A stretch of DNA of 22,005 nucleotides from CAYYMX01 sp964473045 (GCA_964473045.1 CAYYMX010000015.1:1-22005), one strand, 5' to 3'. Counted from the first letter of the stretch, positions 7,929 through 17,036 are shown. Notes: a model not told the origin generated them from the letters alone. Translations and numbers: made by a program.

Positions 7929-8394
7929 AAAATTTTCTTACGAACTAAAAAAAAAAAAAATAAAACTTTGTCTAGCTGAGTCAATTACTGGAGGCATGTT
8001 GGCATCAGAAATAACAAAAATCAAAGGAGCATCAGATTTTTTTGAGTTTTCAATAGTTTGCTATAGTAATCAATCAAAATCATCTTTTTTGGATATTCAA
8101 AAACAAATTAAAAAAGAGAATGTTGTAAGTTCACAAATTGCGGAATTAATGTCTAAAAAAATAATAAAATATTCAAAATCAAAAAATATTTTAGCTATTT
8201 CATGTACGGGACTTGCAAGTAATGATTTAAAAAAAAAATATAAAGTGCCAGTTGGAACAGTTTTTATTGGCATTACATATAAAAACAATACTAAAGTATA
8301 CAAAAAAAAAATTATTTCAATATCTCGAATAAATACTATAAAGTTAGTAACAAAAGAAATGATAATAAAAAGTTTAGAGAATATTAATCATTAG
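7906..8394 (+). CDS. pncC: CinA C-terminal domain protein (nicotinamide-nucleotide amidase, PncC)
   Basis: Stand-alone CinA C-terminal domain; family members deamidate NMN to nicotinate mononucleotide in the pyridine nucleotide cycle. 162 residues, about the usual length. AESITGGMLASEIT (residues 24-37) is the hallmark AES-TGG segment. FFEFSIVCYSNQSKSSFL matches the family's F--G-V-YSN-AK-LL region. The normally glycine-rich TGIAGP-GG loop is altered to TGLASNDLKKKYKVPVG, so activity is not certain. An A14 tract at 7947-7960 lies early in the gene but leaves the frame intact. The ATG lies 23 bases inside pgpA, and the 3' end overlaps the convergent ftsB-like gene by 11 bases. Confidence 0.85.
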   Translation: MNLNSLAKKFSYELKKKKIKLCLAESITGGMLASEITKIKGASDFFEFSIVCYSNQSKSSFLDIQKQIKKENVVSSQIAELMSKKIIKYSKSKNILAISCTGLASNDLKKKYKVPVGTVFIGITYKNNTKVYKKKIISISRINTIKLVTKEMIIKSLENINH

Positions 8395-8674
8395 TATTGT
8401 ACAAAATTATTTTATCTGAATTTCTTCTCAAAAATAATTTTTTCTTAACAACAATTTTGCGAAATTCTTTATTTTTCTTAAAATTCTCTCTAAATTCAGT
8501 TTTGGTATCCATTTCACTAATTTTTTCATTTTTTATTTTCTTCAGAGAGTTAATTAATTTTTTATTTTCATAAAATAAGAAAATATTTTTTTCGCTAAAA
8601 AAAAACAATGATACAAAAAACAGACTAAATAATAATAATAAAAAGAAAAATATTTTTTTTTTTACTGAAGCCAT
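8384..8674 (-). CDS. ftsB: FtsB/DivIC-like septum formation initiator
   Basis: Small bitopic division protein; FtsB bridges FtsL and FtsQ in the divisome. 96 residues: short basic N-terminus, one membrane helix at about 7-27, a charged probably coiled-coil stretch at about 35-60, and an ending VKKKLFLRRNSDKIIL that recalls the family's LG-V-PGE-VY C-terminal motif, though weakly. The call rests on architecture plus position: it follows eno by six bases on the same strand, and eno-ftsB adjacency is typical in alphaproteobacteria. The sequence is very Lys/Phe-rich and too diverged for certainty; another small coiled-coil membrane protein is possible. It ends tail to tail with pncC, overlapping by 11 bases. 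Confidence 0.65.
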   Translation of the reverse strand: MASVKKKIFFFLLLLFSLFFVSLFFFSEKNIFLFYENKKLINSLKKIKNEKISEMDTKTEFRENFKKNKEFRKIVVKKKLFLRRNSDKIILYNTND

Positions 8675-8680
8675 AAGGTT

Positions 8681-9958
8681 TTACAAAAAACCTTTAAAGG
8701 GCAAAGTTGAAGAAAATTTTATATCAGAAAACTTTTCTTCTATCCTTAGTAATTGATTGTATTTAGCAACTCTTTCAGTCCTTGATAGTGAACCTGTTTT
8801 TATTTGACCAGCTGAGACCCCAACGGAAAAATCAGAAATAAATGTATCTTCAGTTTCTCCAGATCTATGAGAAATTATAGTATTAAAGTTATTTTTTTTT
8901 GCAACTTCAATAGTATCTATAGTTTCACTGAGTGTGCCTATTTGATTCAATTTTATCAGAATTGAATTGCCACAATTTTTATTTATTCCTTTTTTAAGCC
9001 TCTCAACAGAAGTAACAAATAAGTCATCTCCAACCAATTGACATTTATTTCCTAATGCCTTTGTCATATTTTGCCAGCCAATCCAGTCATTTTCATCTAA
9101 ACCATCTTCAATTGAAATAATTGGATAATTATTAAGCAAATTTTCATAATATTTAATAATCCCATCTGAATCCAAAAAAAGATTTTCACCTTTTAAATTG
9201 TATTTAGATTCTTTAAAAAATTCTGACGAGGCAACATCTAAAGCAAAAAAGATATTCTTGCCAGGTTTATATTTTGCATCATCAACTGATTTTAAAATCA
9301 TATCCAAACATTCTTTGTTAGATGAAAAATTAGGAGAAAAGCCACCTTCATCTCCAACAGAAACTGATAAATTTTTATCTAACAAGTTTTTTTTTAGTGC
9401 TTGAAAAATTTCACAGCCGGCTCTTAATGAATCTTTGAAGTTTTTAAATCCCATTGGAATAATCATAAATTCCTGAAAATCAAGTAAGTTATTTGCATGA
9501 CAACCACCATTCACAATATTCATCATAGGAGTGGGCAACGAAAAAGATAACCCTCCAATATATTTATATAATGGTATATTATAAAACTTTGCACTGGCTT
9601 TTGCACAAGCTAAAGAAACAGCAAGAATAGAATTGGATCCAAATCTAGACTTGTTTTTAGTACCATCTAAATCGATTAATGTTTGGTCAATATTTTTTTG
9701 ATCAGAAACATCGAAACCAAGTAGAGTCTGCTTGATCTCAGTATTTATAAATTCTATTGCTTTTAAAACACCTTTTGAAAAAAACCTTTCATTATCATTA
9801 TCTCTTAACTCATGGGCTTCAAAGCTTCCTTTAGATGCTCCTGATGGCACTGAAGATCTCGCCATTATATTATTAGAAATTTCAATTTCAACTTCTATAG
9901 TTGGGTAACCTCGACTATCGATGATTTCTCTTCCAAGTATACTCTTAATAACTGACAT
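8681..9958 (-). CDS. eno: Enolase
   Basis: Converts 2-phosphoglycerate to phosphoenolpyruvate in glycolysis/gluconeogenesis; also a degradosome partner in some bacteria. 425 residues, full length. Catalytic loop SGAS at 39-42; GGCHANN at 151-157; catalytic E204 in VGDEGGFSPN; Mg ligands D241, E284 (SIEDGLDENDW) and D311 (GDDLFVT); catalytic Lys336 in LIKLNQIG; SHRSGETEDT at 363-372 and K387 in the GQIKTGS signature. All key residues are intact. The start gives MSVIKSILGREIIDSRG, the canonical N-terminus. It lies 51 bases downstream of kdsA; that gap contains TATGAT and GATAAT on the minus strand that could serve as a -10, but no good -35. Confidence 0.98.
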   Translation of the reverse strand: MSVIKSILGREIIDSRGYPTIEVEIEISNNIMARSSVPSGASKGSFEAHELRDNDNERFFSKGVLKAIEFINTEIKQTLLGFDVSDQKNIDQTLIDLDGTKNKSRFGSNSILAVSLACAKASAKFYNIPLYKYIGGLSFSLPTPMMNIVNGGCHANNLLDFQEFMIIPMGFKNFKDSLRAGCEIFQALKKNLLDKNLSVSVGDEGGFSPNFSSNKECLDMILKSVDDAKYKPGKNIFFALDVASSEFFKESKYNLKGENLFLDSDGIIKYYENLLNNYPIISIEDGLDENDWIGWQNMTKALGNKCQLVGDDLFVTSVERLKKGINKNCGNSILIKLNQIGTLSETIDTIEVAKKNNFNTIISHRSGETEDTFISDFSVGVSAGQIKTGSLSRTERVAKYNQLLRIEEKFSDIKFSSTLPFKGFL

Positions 9959-10009
9959 ATTTAATTTTATTATCTTACTTTTTGCTAAATTATCATAAAG
10001 TATTAAAGA

Positions 10010-10816
10010 TTAAATTAATTTTCCTAATTTTTTTAAAGGAACCATATTAGCTCCATCTGAAGGTGCTAACCTGGGATTATCATGAGTTTCCATAAAAACT
10101 CCAGAAATACTAGTTGTGACAGCAGCTCTAGCTAAAACTTCTACAAATTCTAGTTGCCCTCCCGATTTATCACCCATACCCCCAGGCAGTTGAACTGAAT
10201 GTGTAGCATCAAAAATTACTGGAAAACCAATTTTTTTCATTATTGGTAATGATCTAAAATCTGAAACAAGATTGTTATAACCAAACATAGTTCCCCTTTC
10301 AGTCAGTAGAATTTTTTTATTTCCAGTTGATAAAACTTTTGAAGCAACATTTTTCATATCCCATGGAGATAAAAATTGACCTTTTTTTATATTTATTGGT
10401 AAGTTAGTTTTCCCTGCTTCTATTAATAGATCTGTTTGCCTACATAAGAATGCAGGAATCTGAATTATATCAACAAAATCTTTAGCTATTGAACATTGAG
10501 AAGGTTCATGAACATCTGATATAACCGGACATTTAAACTTCTCACGTATTTCTGAGAGTATCTCTAATCCTCTTTTTATTCCAATGCCTCTTTTGCTTTT
10601 GTGACTAGTCCTATTAGCTTTATCATATGAACTTTTAAAAATAAATTGAAAGCATAGTTTTTTTGATATTTCATTAATTTCATGACAAATTTCAAATGCA
10701 TGATCTTTACTTTCAATTTGACAAGGACCAAGTATAAATTTTAACTTCAAATTATTTGAAAAAAACAAATCCTTAATTTTAACTTTTTTAAAAAAAATTT
10801 CCTTATCTTCTTTCAT
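10010..10816 (-). CDS. kdsA: 3-deoxy-8-phosphooctulonate (Kdo-8-P) synthase
   Basis: Condenses arabinose 5-phosphate with PEP to Kdo-8-P for lipopolysaccharide inner core, so the cell should make Kdo-containing LPS. 268 residues, near family length. Motifs: LGPCQIES near residue 30; FKSSYDKANRTS at 60-71; ISDVHEP; QIPAFLCRQTDLL; INIKKGQFLSPWDM; FDATHSVQLPGG; and METHDNPRLAPSDGANM. Residues C32, H206, E243 and D254 match the four metal ligands of class II (metal-dependent) enzymes; E. coli-type class I has Asn at the first. The start overlaps the pyrG end by 14 bases, so it is translationally linked to pyrG. Confidence 0.96.
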   Translation of the reverse strand: MKEDKEIFFKKVKIKDLFFSNNLKLKFILGPCQIESKDHAFEICHEINEISKKLCFQFIFKSSYDKANRTSHKSKRGIGIKRGLEILSEIREKFKCPVISDVHEPSQCSIAKDFVDIIQIPAFLCRQTDLLIEAGKTNLPINIKKGQFLSPWDMKNVASKVLSTGNKKILLTERGTMFGYNNLVSDFRSLPIMKKIGFPVIFDATHSVQLPGGMGDKSGGQLEFVEVLARAAVTTSISGVFMETHDNPRLAPSDGANMVPLKKLGKLI

Positions 10817-12434
10817 TTTTCTCAGTAATTAATGCAGAAATATAGGAATTAAAAATCTCATGGGGCTTAAATGGTGTAGATTTTAATTCTGGGTGAAATT
10901 GCACTCCTAGAAACCAAGGGTGATCAAACCTTTCAATTACTTCTACCAATGTTCCATCTGGAGAAAAACCAGACAAAATAATACCACTCTTTTTAATATC
11001 ATTAATAAAGTTGTAATTAACCTCATATCTGTGTCTATGCCTTTCATGAATCCTTGTTTTTTTATAAATTGACTTTATCATTGTTCCTTTTAATAAATTA
11101 GATTCATAAGAACCAAGTCTCATGCTTCCTCCAAGGTTTTTTGAATCGTGCTTAAAAATTTTTTTATTTTTTGTCCATTCGTGAATCATTGAAATCACAG
11201 GTTTGGATGTTTTGCCAAATTCAGTTGATGATGCATTTTTAAAACCATTTAAATGTCTAATTGACTCTATGATAGCCAGTTGCATACCAAAACAAATGCC
11301 TAAGAAAGGTTTTTTTGAAATTTTTGAAAATTTAATGGCATTAATTTTTCCTTCTGAACCATTTTTTCCAAACCCACCAGGAACTAAAATTCCGTTAAAA
11401 TTTGATAAAATTTTTTTACATTCAGAAAAATTTTTTAATTCTCTTGAATCGATCCAAGAAATATTAACTTTGGTATTATTAAAAATACCACTGTGAAGCA
11501 ATGCTTCATTAAGAGATTTATATGATTCACTAAGATTAGTATATTTTCCGACAATTGCCACATCAACAGATTTAAGAAGATTTGAAAACTTTTTAACAAA
11601 TCTTTTCCACAAACCAAGACTAATATTTTTGTGATTTTTTAAATTAAAATGATTAAATAGTTGAATGTGAAGTCCTTCTTCGTGAAGTTTTAAGGGGACC
11701 TCATAAATTGTTTGGACGTTTTCAACCATAACTACTGATTCAAATGACAAATTACAAAATTGCGAAATCTTTTTTTTGGCATCATCATTAAATTTTTTTT
11801 CTGTTCTACAAAGTAATAAATCGGGCTGAATTCCAAGTCCTAAAAGTTCTTTTACAGAATGCTGAGTTGGTTTTGTTTTAAATTCATGGGCTGAATTAAG
11901 ATAAGGGATTAATGTTAAGTGAATGAAACAAGTTTTACTTTTTCCAAGTTCATTTCGTAATTGTCTAAGAGCCTCTAGAAAAGGCAAACTTTCAATATCA
12001 CCCACAGTTCCACCAATTTCACAAATAACAAAATCTTCTTTATCTAAATCATCTTTAATAAAGTTTTTAATCTCATCAGTAACATGAGGAATAACTTGGA
12101 CTGTTGAGCCTAAGTACTCTCCTTTTCTCTCTTTTTTAAGTACTTTTGAATAAACTTTTCCAGTAGTGATATTATCACTTTTTTTAGAAATAATTCCTGT
12201 AAATCTTTCATAATGTCCAAGATCCATATCCGTTTCTGCACCATCATCAGTTACAAATACTTCTCCATGTTGCGTAGGATTCATTGTTCCTGGATCTACA
12301 TTTAAATAAGGATCCATTTTTCTAATTCTAACTTTATATTTAGATAACTGTAATAGTGATGCTACTGAAGATGAGATAATTCCTTTTCCAAGTGATGATA
12401 CCACACCACCTGTGACAAATATGAATTTAGTCAT
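10803..12434 (-). CDS. pyrG: CTP synthase
   Basis: Makes CTP from UTP, ATP and glutamine. 543 residues, the usual size. Synthetase domain about 1-265: P-loop TGGVVSSLGKGI at 8-19; KMDPYLNVDPGTMNP; HGEVFVTDDGAETDMDLGHYERF; and GGTVGDIES at 141-149. Glutamine amidotransferase domain about 285-540: oxyanion-hole GGFG near 353-356; nucleophile C381 in LGICFGMQ; H514 and E516 in VQFHPE completing the triad. Both domains are intact. It sits between secG (30-base gap) and kdsA (overlap). Confidence 0.98.
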   Translation of the reverse strand: MTKFIFVTGGVVSSLGKGIISSSVASLLQLSKYKVRIRKMDPYLNVDPGTMNPTQHGEVFVTDDGAETDMDLGHYERFTGIISKKSDNITTGKVYSKVLKKERKGEYLGSTVQVIPHVTDEIKNFIKDDLDKEDFVICEIGGTVGDIESLPFLEALRQLRNELGKSKTCFIHLTLIPYLNSAHEFKTKPTQHSVKELLGLGIQPDLLLCRTEKKFNDDAKKKISQFCNLSFESVVMVENVQTIYEVPLKLHEEGLHIQLFNHFNLKNHKNISLGLWKRFVKKFSNLLKSVDVAIVGKYTNLSESYKSLNEALLHSGIFNNTKVNISWIDSRELKNFSECKKILSNFNGILVPGGFGKNGSEGKINAIKFSKISKKPFLGICFGMQLAIIESIRHLNGFKNASSTEFGKTSKPVISMIHEWTKNKKIFKHDSKNLGGSMRLGSYESNLLKGTMIKSIYKKTRIHERHRHRYEVNYNFINDIKKSGIILSGFSPDGTLVEVIERFDHPWFLGVQFHPELKSTPFKPHEIFNSYISALITEKNERR

Positions 12435-12464
12435 GTTTTAAAATAATATTCAAATCAACTCCTT

Positions 12465-12824
12465 CTATTCAGTAGGAACAACAGGGTCTACTTTTTCAAT
12501 CTTTTTTTCAACATCAAATTCTTCTGGTATTAGATCTAGTCTATCAATAATAGAATCATCTGACGAGTCCAGAATAGATTCTTTTTTAAATTCCTTATTA
12601 GAAACAAGAACCAATGAAAAACTAGTTAAAAAAAAACAAACTGCCAAAAAAGATGTGGTTCTTGTAAAAAAATTTGAGGTACTCCTAGCTGAAAGAAAAT
12701 CACCTAAACCACCACTATTAGATTGACCAATACCAAGTCCTCCACCTTCTGATCTTTGCAAAAGTATAAAAATAACCAAAAAAATGCATATAAGTATATG
12801 TATAGTAAGAACAATAGAGAACAT
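12465..12824 (-). CDS. secG: SecG, Sec translocon auxiliary subunit
   Basis: Small inner-membrane subunit that assists SecYE-A protein export. 119 residues with two membrane helices (about 2-23 and 54-76) joined by the diagnostic Gly-rich loop QRSEGGGLGIGQSNSGGLGD, followed by FLSARSTSNFFTRTT, the normal SecG signature. The C-terminal tail of about 40 residues is strongly acidic and longer than the E. coli tail; such tails vary among alphaproteobacteria. The tpiA-secG-pyrG order is conserved in the class; it lies 31 bases from tpiA and 30 from pyrG, consistent with one transcript. Confidence 0.94.
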   Translation of the reverse strand: MFSIVLTIHILICIFLVIFILLQRSEGGGLGIGQSNSGGLGDFLSARSTSNFFTRTTSFLAVCFFLTSFSLVLVSNKEFKKESILDSSDDSIIDRLDLIPEEFDVEKKIEKVDPVVPTE

Positions 12825-12855
12825 CTGAACTACAATAGTAAAAAAACAAAAAAAA

Positions 12856-13599
12856 TCAATTAAAATAACTTTTAGTTAAGATTTTGTTGATTTCATATTT
12901 TTTTATACTTGCCCCACCTATTAAGGCACCATTAATTTCTGTTTTATCAACAATATCAAAATAATTATTGGAATCTACTGAGCCACCATACAAAAACGTT
13001 ATTTTTTTTATTTCTTTTTCTTTTTTTAAATAGTTACAAATGTAGTTTTTTATTTCTAAAATCTCACCAATTTTTGGTGTTAGTCCAGACCCTATTGCCC
13101 AAATTGGTTCATAAGCAATTATAACATCTTTTTTTGGTTCAACACATTCTTTCAATTGCGAAGAAATAACTTTTAGAAAATTATTTTCTTTTCTTTCCTG
13201 AAATGATTCACCAATACAAATAATTGGACAAAGTCCAAATTTTCTAACTAAATCAGCTTTCTTTCTAATCAAATTATTAAGTTCATTGTGATAGTTTCTT
13301 CTTTCAGAATGACCAATAATTACATACTTGCAATCAAAAGATTTAATAAGTTCAATACTTGAGTCACCAGTAAAAGATCCATTTATTTCGTGATGACAAT
13401 CTTGAGATCCAAGAATAATTTCTGTACCTTTTATAAGTTTTGAAATAAGTGGAATTAGAAGAAATTGAGGACAGATAATATTTTTAATTTTTTTGTTTGT
13501 TGGTAAAGTTAAATCTTTAATTTGTTCAATTAATTTTTTTGCACTAATTAAATTTAAATTCATTTTCCAATTTGAAACAATTAATGTATTTTGTGGCAT
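12856..13599 (-). CDS. tpiA: Triosephosphate isomerase
   Basis: Interconverts dihydroxyacetone phosphate and glyceraldehyde 3-phosphate. 247 residues, standard length. Catalytic residues are all present: N10 and K12 in SNWKMN, H97 in IIGHSERR, and E164 in AYEPIWAIGSG, with phosphate-binding GGSV near residues 205-208 and ALIGGASI near 220-227. First gene of the minus-strand array tpiA-secG-pyrG-kdsA-eno-ftsB, divergent from ppiD. Confidence 0.97.
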   Translation of the reverse strand: MPQNTLIVSNWKMNLNLISAKKLIEQIKDLTLPTNKKIKNIICPQFLLIPLISKLIKGTEIILGSQDCHHEINGSFTGDSSIELIKSFDCKYVIIGHSERRNYHNELNNLIRKKADLVRKFGLCPIICIGESFQERKENNFLKVISSQLKECVEPKKDVIIAYEPIWAIGSGLTPKIGEILEIKNYICNYLKKEKEIKKITFLYGGSVDSNNYFDIVDKTEINGALIGGASIKKYEINKILTKSYFN

Positions 13600-13641
13600 A
13601 ATTATGATATAAAATTTTCTAAACTAAATAACCTTAGAATA
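13600..13641. promoter_or_regulatory. 42-base divergent intergenic region between tpiA and ppiD
   Basis: The two longest transcription units of the window start back to back here. On the plus strand, TATGAT (13603-13608) and TATAAA (13608-13613) are -10-like. On the minus strand, TATCAT (13607-13612) matches a -10 at five of six bases. No clear -35 boxes are visible for either direction, so the assignment of this segment as a bidirectional promoter is inferred mainly from gene orientation. Confidence 0.35.
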
Positions 13642-15531
13642 ATGTTAACTACTTTAAGAAATAGCTCAAAAAACACAATATTAAAAGTTTTTTTAGGTTC
13701 TTTACTTACAATTTTAATTATCAGTTTTGCAATGTGGGGAACTGAGGATTTGGTTGGAGTAACAAAAAAACAAAGCACAGTCGCAACAGTTGGAAGTATA
13801 GATATTTCATCTAGAGAGTTTTATTCATTATATTCACGACAAACAGAAGAAATTAGAAAATTACTTGGCTCTTCTTTAAGCATTGAAAAAGCTAGACAAT
13901 TTGGATATGTCGATAGAGCTTTAGGTTCCTTAATAAATAGAGCATTGTTTAACAACGAGGCAGTTGAACTAGGGCTTTCTGTAAGTGATATTAATGTTAG
14001 AGACAAAATTTTAAAAGATGAATCTTTCAAAGATGATTTAGGTCAATTTAGCGAACTTTTATTCAGACAATTAATTTCAGAATCTGGTTATACTGAAGAT
14101 TCGTATATAGATGGAACAAGACAAGATTTAGCTAGAGAACAAATGATTGAAACCGTTAGATCTAGTTTAACAATTCCTGAAGTTATAATGAAAAGTCTTG
14201 GTGAATACGATCTTCAAGAAAGATCAGTTGATTACGTAGTTATTGATGCAAAAAAAGAAAAAATTAAGGATCCAGATGACAATCAGATAAGAAGTTTCTT
14301 TAACGAGAATAAAGAAGACTTTTTTTCAGAAGAATTTAGAAGTGCAAAAACATTGCTACTTGATGCAAAAAAATATGCAGAAAAATTAACAGTTACCGAA
14401 GATGAGATTGAGATTCTTTACGAGGAAAGAAAACAAGCGCTAATAGATCCAGAAGAAAGATATATTTTGCAAATTTTAGTTGATGAAAAGAAAAAAGCAG
14501 AAAAGATATATAAACTATTAAAAAGTGGAGAAAAGTTTGAAAATGTAGCAAAAAAAGAAGTTGATCTGACTGAAGAAGATATAGATTTAGGATGGAATAC
14601 TAGAAATGAACTTCCAGAAGAAATCGTAAATTCAGTTTTTTCTCTAAATCTAAATGAAATTTCCAAACCTCTTAAAAGTACGTTTGGATGGCATATAATG
14701 AAAATGTCTAAAAAAAAAGATAGAAGAGAGACCACATATCAAGAAGTTAAGGAAAAATTTAGAAATGAAATTTTGCTAGAAAAAGGCAAGGAGGCTGTTT
14801 TTGATTTGCAAGATGAGCTTGAAGATCTTCTGGCGTCGGGAAATACATTTGAAGAAATCTCCAAAACTTTAGACGTTAAGCTAATAATTGCAAAAGATAT
14901 TAATAGACAAGGAATTAAAATTGATGGTCAAAAAAATAACGAATTTAATGATGAAAGAATTTTACGCTCAGTTTTCACTCAAAAAATTAACGAAGAAGGA
15001 AATATCATTGATATAGATAAGGATGAAGGTTTGGCAATCAGCATTGTAACAAAAGTAACTAAACCAAGACAAATGAATTTTGATGAAGCTAAAGACTTGG
15101 CTAAAGAAAAATTATTAAAAAAAAATCAGCTTAGTAGTGCAATTAAAAAAGCTAAAAAAATAAAAAACGAATTAGACAAAGGTCAAAAAATTAATCAAAT
15201 TGCCAAAAATTATATGCTTGAGACTAAAGGTGTAAAACCTTTTACCAGAATACTTCCTGATAGCAGTGAATTACCAATACCACTTATAAGTAAAATTTTT
15301 GATTCAAAACTAGGTGATGTAAATATACATCAAAGAGGTGAAAACGAAGTAATTCTTGCTCAAACAGCTGAAATTTTGAACAATTTATATAATGACAAAT
15401 CAGAAATTAAAGATTTAACTGAAAAAATAAAAGATGATTTGTCAATAGATCTCTTAGCTCAATTTTCTGAAGCTCTTAGAAAAAAATACAAAATAACAAT
15501 TAACGATGATGTAATTGATCAATTAAATTAA
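13642..15531 (+). CDS. ppiD: PpiD-like membrane-anchored peptidyl-prolyl isomerase/chaperone
   Basis: Periplasmic folding factor anchored in the inner membrane near the Sec translocon. 629 residues from the ATG at 13642; an in-frame TTG further upstream at 13591 would overlap tpiA and precede the anchor, so it is rejected. The N-terminus MLTTLRNSSKNTILKVFLG leads to one membrane helix at about 13-31 ending FAMWGTEDL, typical of PpiD (FAVWGIGD). A SurA-N-like helical region follows, then a parvulin domain at about 268-357 (ILQILVDEKKKAEKI, DLGWNTRNELPEEI, FGWHIMKM), and a long Lys/Glu-rich C-terminal region. It ends one base before trpE; adjacency to tpiA and trpE is typical in alphaproteobacteria. 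Confidence 0.9.
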   Translation: MLTTLRNSSKNTILKVFLGSLLTILIISFAMWGTEDLVGVTKKQSTVATVGSIDISSREFYSLYSRQTEEIRKLLGSSLSIEKARQFGYVDRALGSLINRALFNNEAVELGLSVSDINVRDKILKDESFKDDLGQFSELLFRQLISESGYTEDSYIDGTRQDLAREQMIETVRSSLTIPEVIMKSLGEYDLQERSVDYVVIDAKKEKIKDPDDNQIRSFFNENKEDFFSEEFRSAKTLLLDAKKYAEKLTVTEDEIEILYEERKQALIDPEERYILQILVDEKKKAEKIYKLLKSGEKFENVAKKEVDLTEEDIDLGWNTRNELPEEIVNSVFSLNLNEISKPLKSTFGWHIMKMSKKKDRRETTYQEVKEKFRNEILLEKGKEAVFDLQDELEDLLASGNTFEEISKTLDVKLIIAKDINRQGIKIDGQKNNEFNDERILRSVFTQKINEEGNIIDIDKDEGLAISIVTKVTKPRQMNFDEAKDLAKEKLLKKNQLSSAIKKAKKIKNELDKGQKINQIAKNYMLETKGVKPFTRILPDSSELPIPLISKIFDSKLGDVNIHQRGENEVILAQTAEILNNLYNDKSEIKDLTEKIKDDLSIDLLAQFSEALRKKYKITINDDVIDQLN

Positions 15532-15532
15532 A

Positions 15533-17032
15533 ATGAATATTTTGTGTCCTGATCTTAAATTATTTAAGAAAAATTATGAGTCAGGAAAAACTCAACTTTT
15601 GTACCAATCACTTGCTGCAGATGTACATACGCCAGTATCTGTAATGATTAAATTAAAAAAAGAAAAATATAGTTTTCTTTTTGAGTCAGTTGAAAAAGGA
15701 AGCCAAAAAGGAAGATTTTCAGTTATTGGATTAAGACCAGATATTATTTGGGAATGTAAAAATAATTCGTACATTCTTAGTGACTTAAGTAACAAAAAAA
15801 AAATTAAAAAAAATGGCACAAATCCACTAAAGAGTCTTAAAAAATTTATAAAAGACAACCAAGTCATAATACCAAAAAGTTTACCTCCTATATCTTCAGG
15901 CTTATTTGGATACTTAGGTTATGAAATGATCAGATATTTTGAAAATCTTAGCTTAAAAAAGGAAGATAAATTAAAATTACCAGAATCAATCTTTATAAGA
16001 CCGTCAGTAACATTAGTTTTTGATAATGTAAATGACAAACTTTTTATAACTAAACTTGTATCATCTGGGGAAAAAAAATCCATAGAAGCATTTAGATTTG
16101 CATTCAATGAAATAGAGGTAATTTTAAAAAAGATCAATAATCCTCTCAAAAAAATCAATTTAAAAACATACTCATTTGCAAAAAAAATTAATATTTTTAA
16201 AGACGTTAAATCTAATACAAGTTATCAAGAATTTAAAAAAATGATCCTTAAGGCTAAAAAATATATTTATGAAGGAGAAATTTTTCAAGTTGTTTTGTCT
16301 AGAATTTTAAAAAAAAAAATTAACGCTGAACCTCTTGCTATATACCGAGCACTTAGGCATTTAAATCCATCACCATACCTTTTTTTTATGAATTTTAAAA
16401 ATTTTACCATAGTTGGATCAAGTCCAGAAATACTTATAAAGCTCCAAGATGAAAAAGTTACAATTCGCCCAATTGCAGGCACAAGAAAAAGAGGTGTTAA
16501 TAAAGTTGAAGATTTGAAAATGGAATCTGAATTAATTAATGATCCGAAGGAAATTTCAGAACATTTAATGCTTCTTGATCTTGGCAGAAATGATATTAGT
16601 AGAGTTACAAAAGCTGGGTCTGTAAAAGTTACTGATAAAATGTATATTGAATATTTTTCCCATGTAATGCATATTGTATCAAACATTGATGGCATATTAG
16701 ATAAAAAAAAAACTAGCACTGATGTGCTGTTTAGTGGTTTTCCTGCAGGAACAGTTACTGGCGCCCCTAAAATTCGAGCAATTGAAATAATTGAAGAGCT
16801 TGAGAAAAGTAGAAGAAATATTTATGCTGGTTCCGTAGGCTATATTTCTGCTAATGGGGATATTGATACATGTATTGCACTAAGAACAGCCTTAATAAAA
16901 AACAACAATGCTTACATTCAATCAGGAGCTGGAATTGTTGCTGATAGTCAACCAAAAAAAGAATATAACGAAACAGAAAATAAAGCAATGGCACTTTTAA
17001 CTGCATGTGCACACGCAAATAATTTTAAATAA
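15533..17032 (+). CDS. trpE: Anthranilate synthase component I
   Basis: Converts chorismate to anthranilate using ammonia delivered by TrpG; first committed step to tryptophan. 499 residues, normal for a stand-alone TrpE. N-terminal domain holds SFLFESVEKG, the LLES-type segment tied to Trp feedback binding in enterics, with E and S kept. The catalytic domain shows PSPYLFFMNF, GSSPEIL, IRPIAGTRKRG, DPKEISEHLMLLDLGRND, SHVMHIVSNIDG, FPAGTVTGAPKIRA and IQSGAGIVADSQPKKE, all conserved. Only one base separates it from the ppiD stop, so there is no room for its own leader or attenuator. trpG follows after four bases. Confidence 0.97.
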   Translation: MNILCPDLKLFKKNYESGKTQLLYQSLAADVHTPVSVMIKLKKEKYSFLFESVEKGSQKGRFSVIGLRPDIIWECKNNSYILSDLSNKKKIKKNGTNPLKSLKKFIKDNQVIIPKSLPPISSGLFGYLGYEMIRYFENLSLKKEDKLKLPESIFIRPSVTLVFDNVNDKLFITKLVSSGEKKSIEAFRFAFNEIEVILKKINNPLKKINLKTYSFAKKINIFKDVKSNTSYQEFKKMILKAKKYIYEGEIFQVVLSRILKKKINAEPLAIYRALRHLNPSPYLFFMNFKNFTIVGSSPEILIKLQDEKVTIRPIAGTRKRGVNKVEDLKMESELINDPKEISEHLMLLDLGRNDISRVTKAGSVKVTDKMYIEYFSHVMHIVSNIDGILDKKKTSTDVLFSGFPAGTVTGAPKIRAIEIIEELEKSRRNIYAGSVGYISANGDIDTCIALRTALIKNNNAYIQSGAGIVADSQPKKEYNETENKAMALLTACAHANNFK

Positions 17033-17036
17033 TTTT

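Noticed and set aside
13591..13641. In-frame TTG upstream start for ppiD
   Set aside because: Would overlap tpiA and add residues before the normal membrane anchor; the ATG at 13642 gives the typical PpiD N-terminus.
16285..16719. 144-codon open frame on the minus strand within trpE
   Set aside because: Lies wholly opposite the conserved TrpE catalytic domain; Ser/Phe-rich composition is what the complement of A+T-rich coding DNA gives.
17007..17036. Earlier start for trpG inside trpE
   Set aside because: The ATG at 17037 yields the canonical MLILIDNYDSFTYNL N-terminus.
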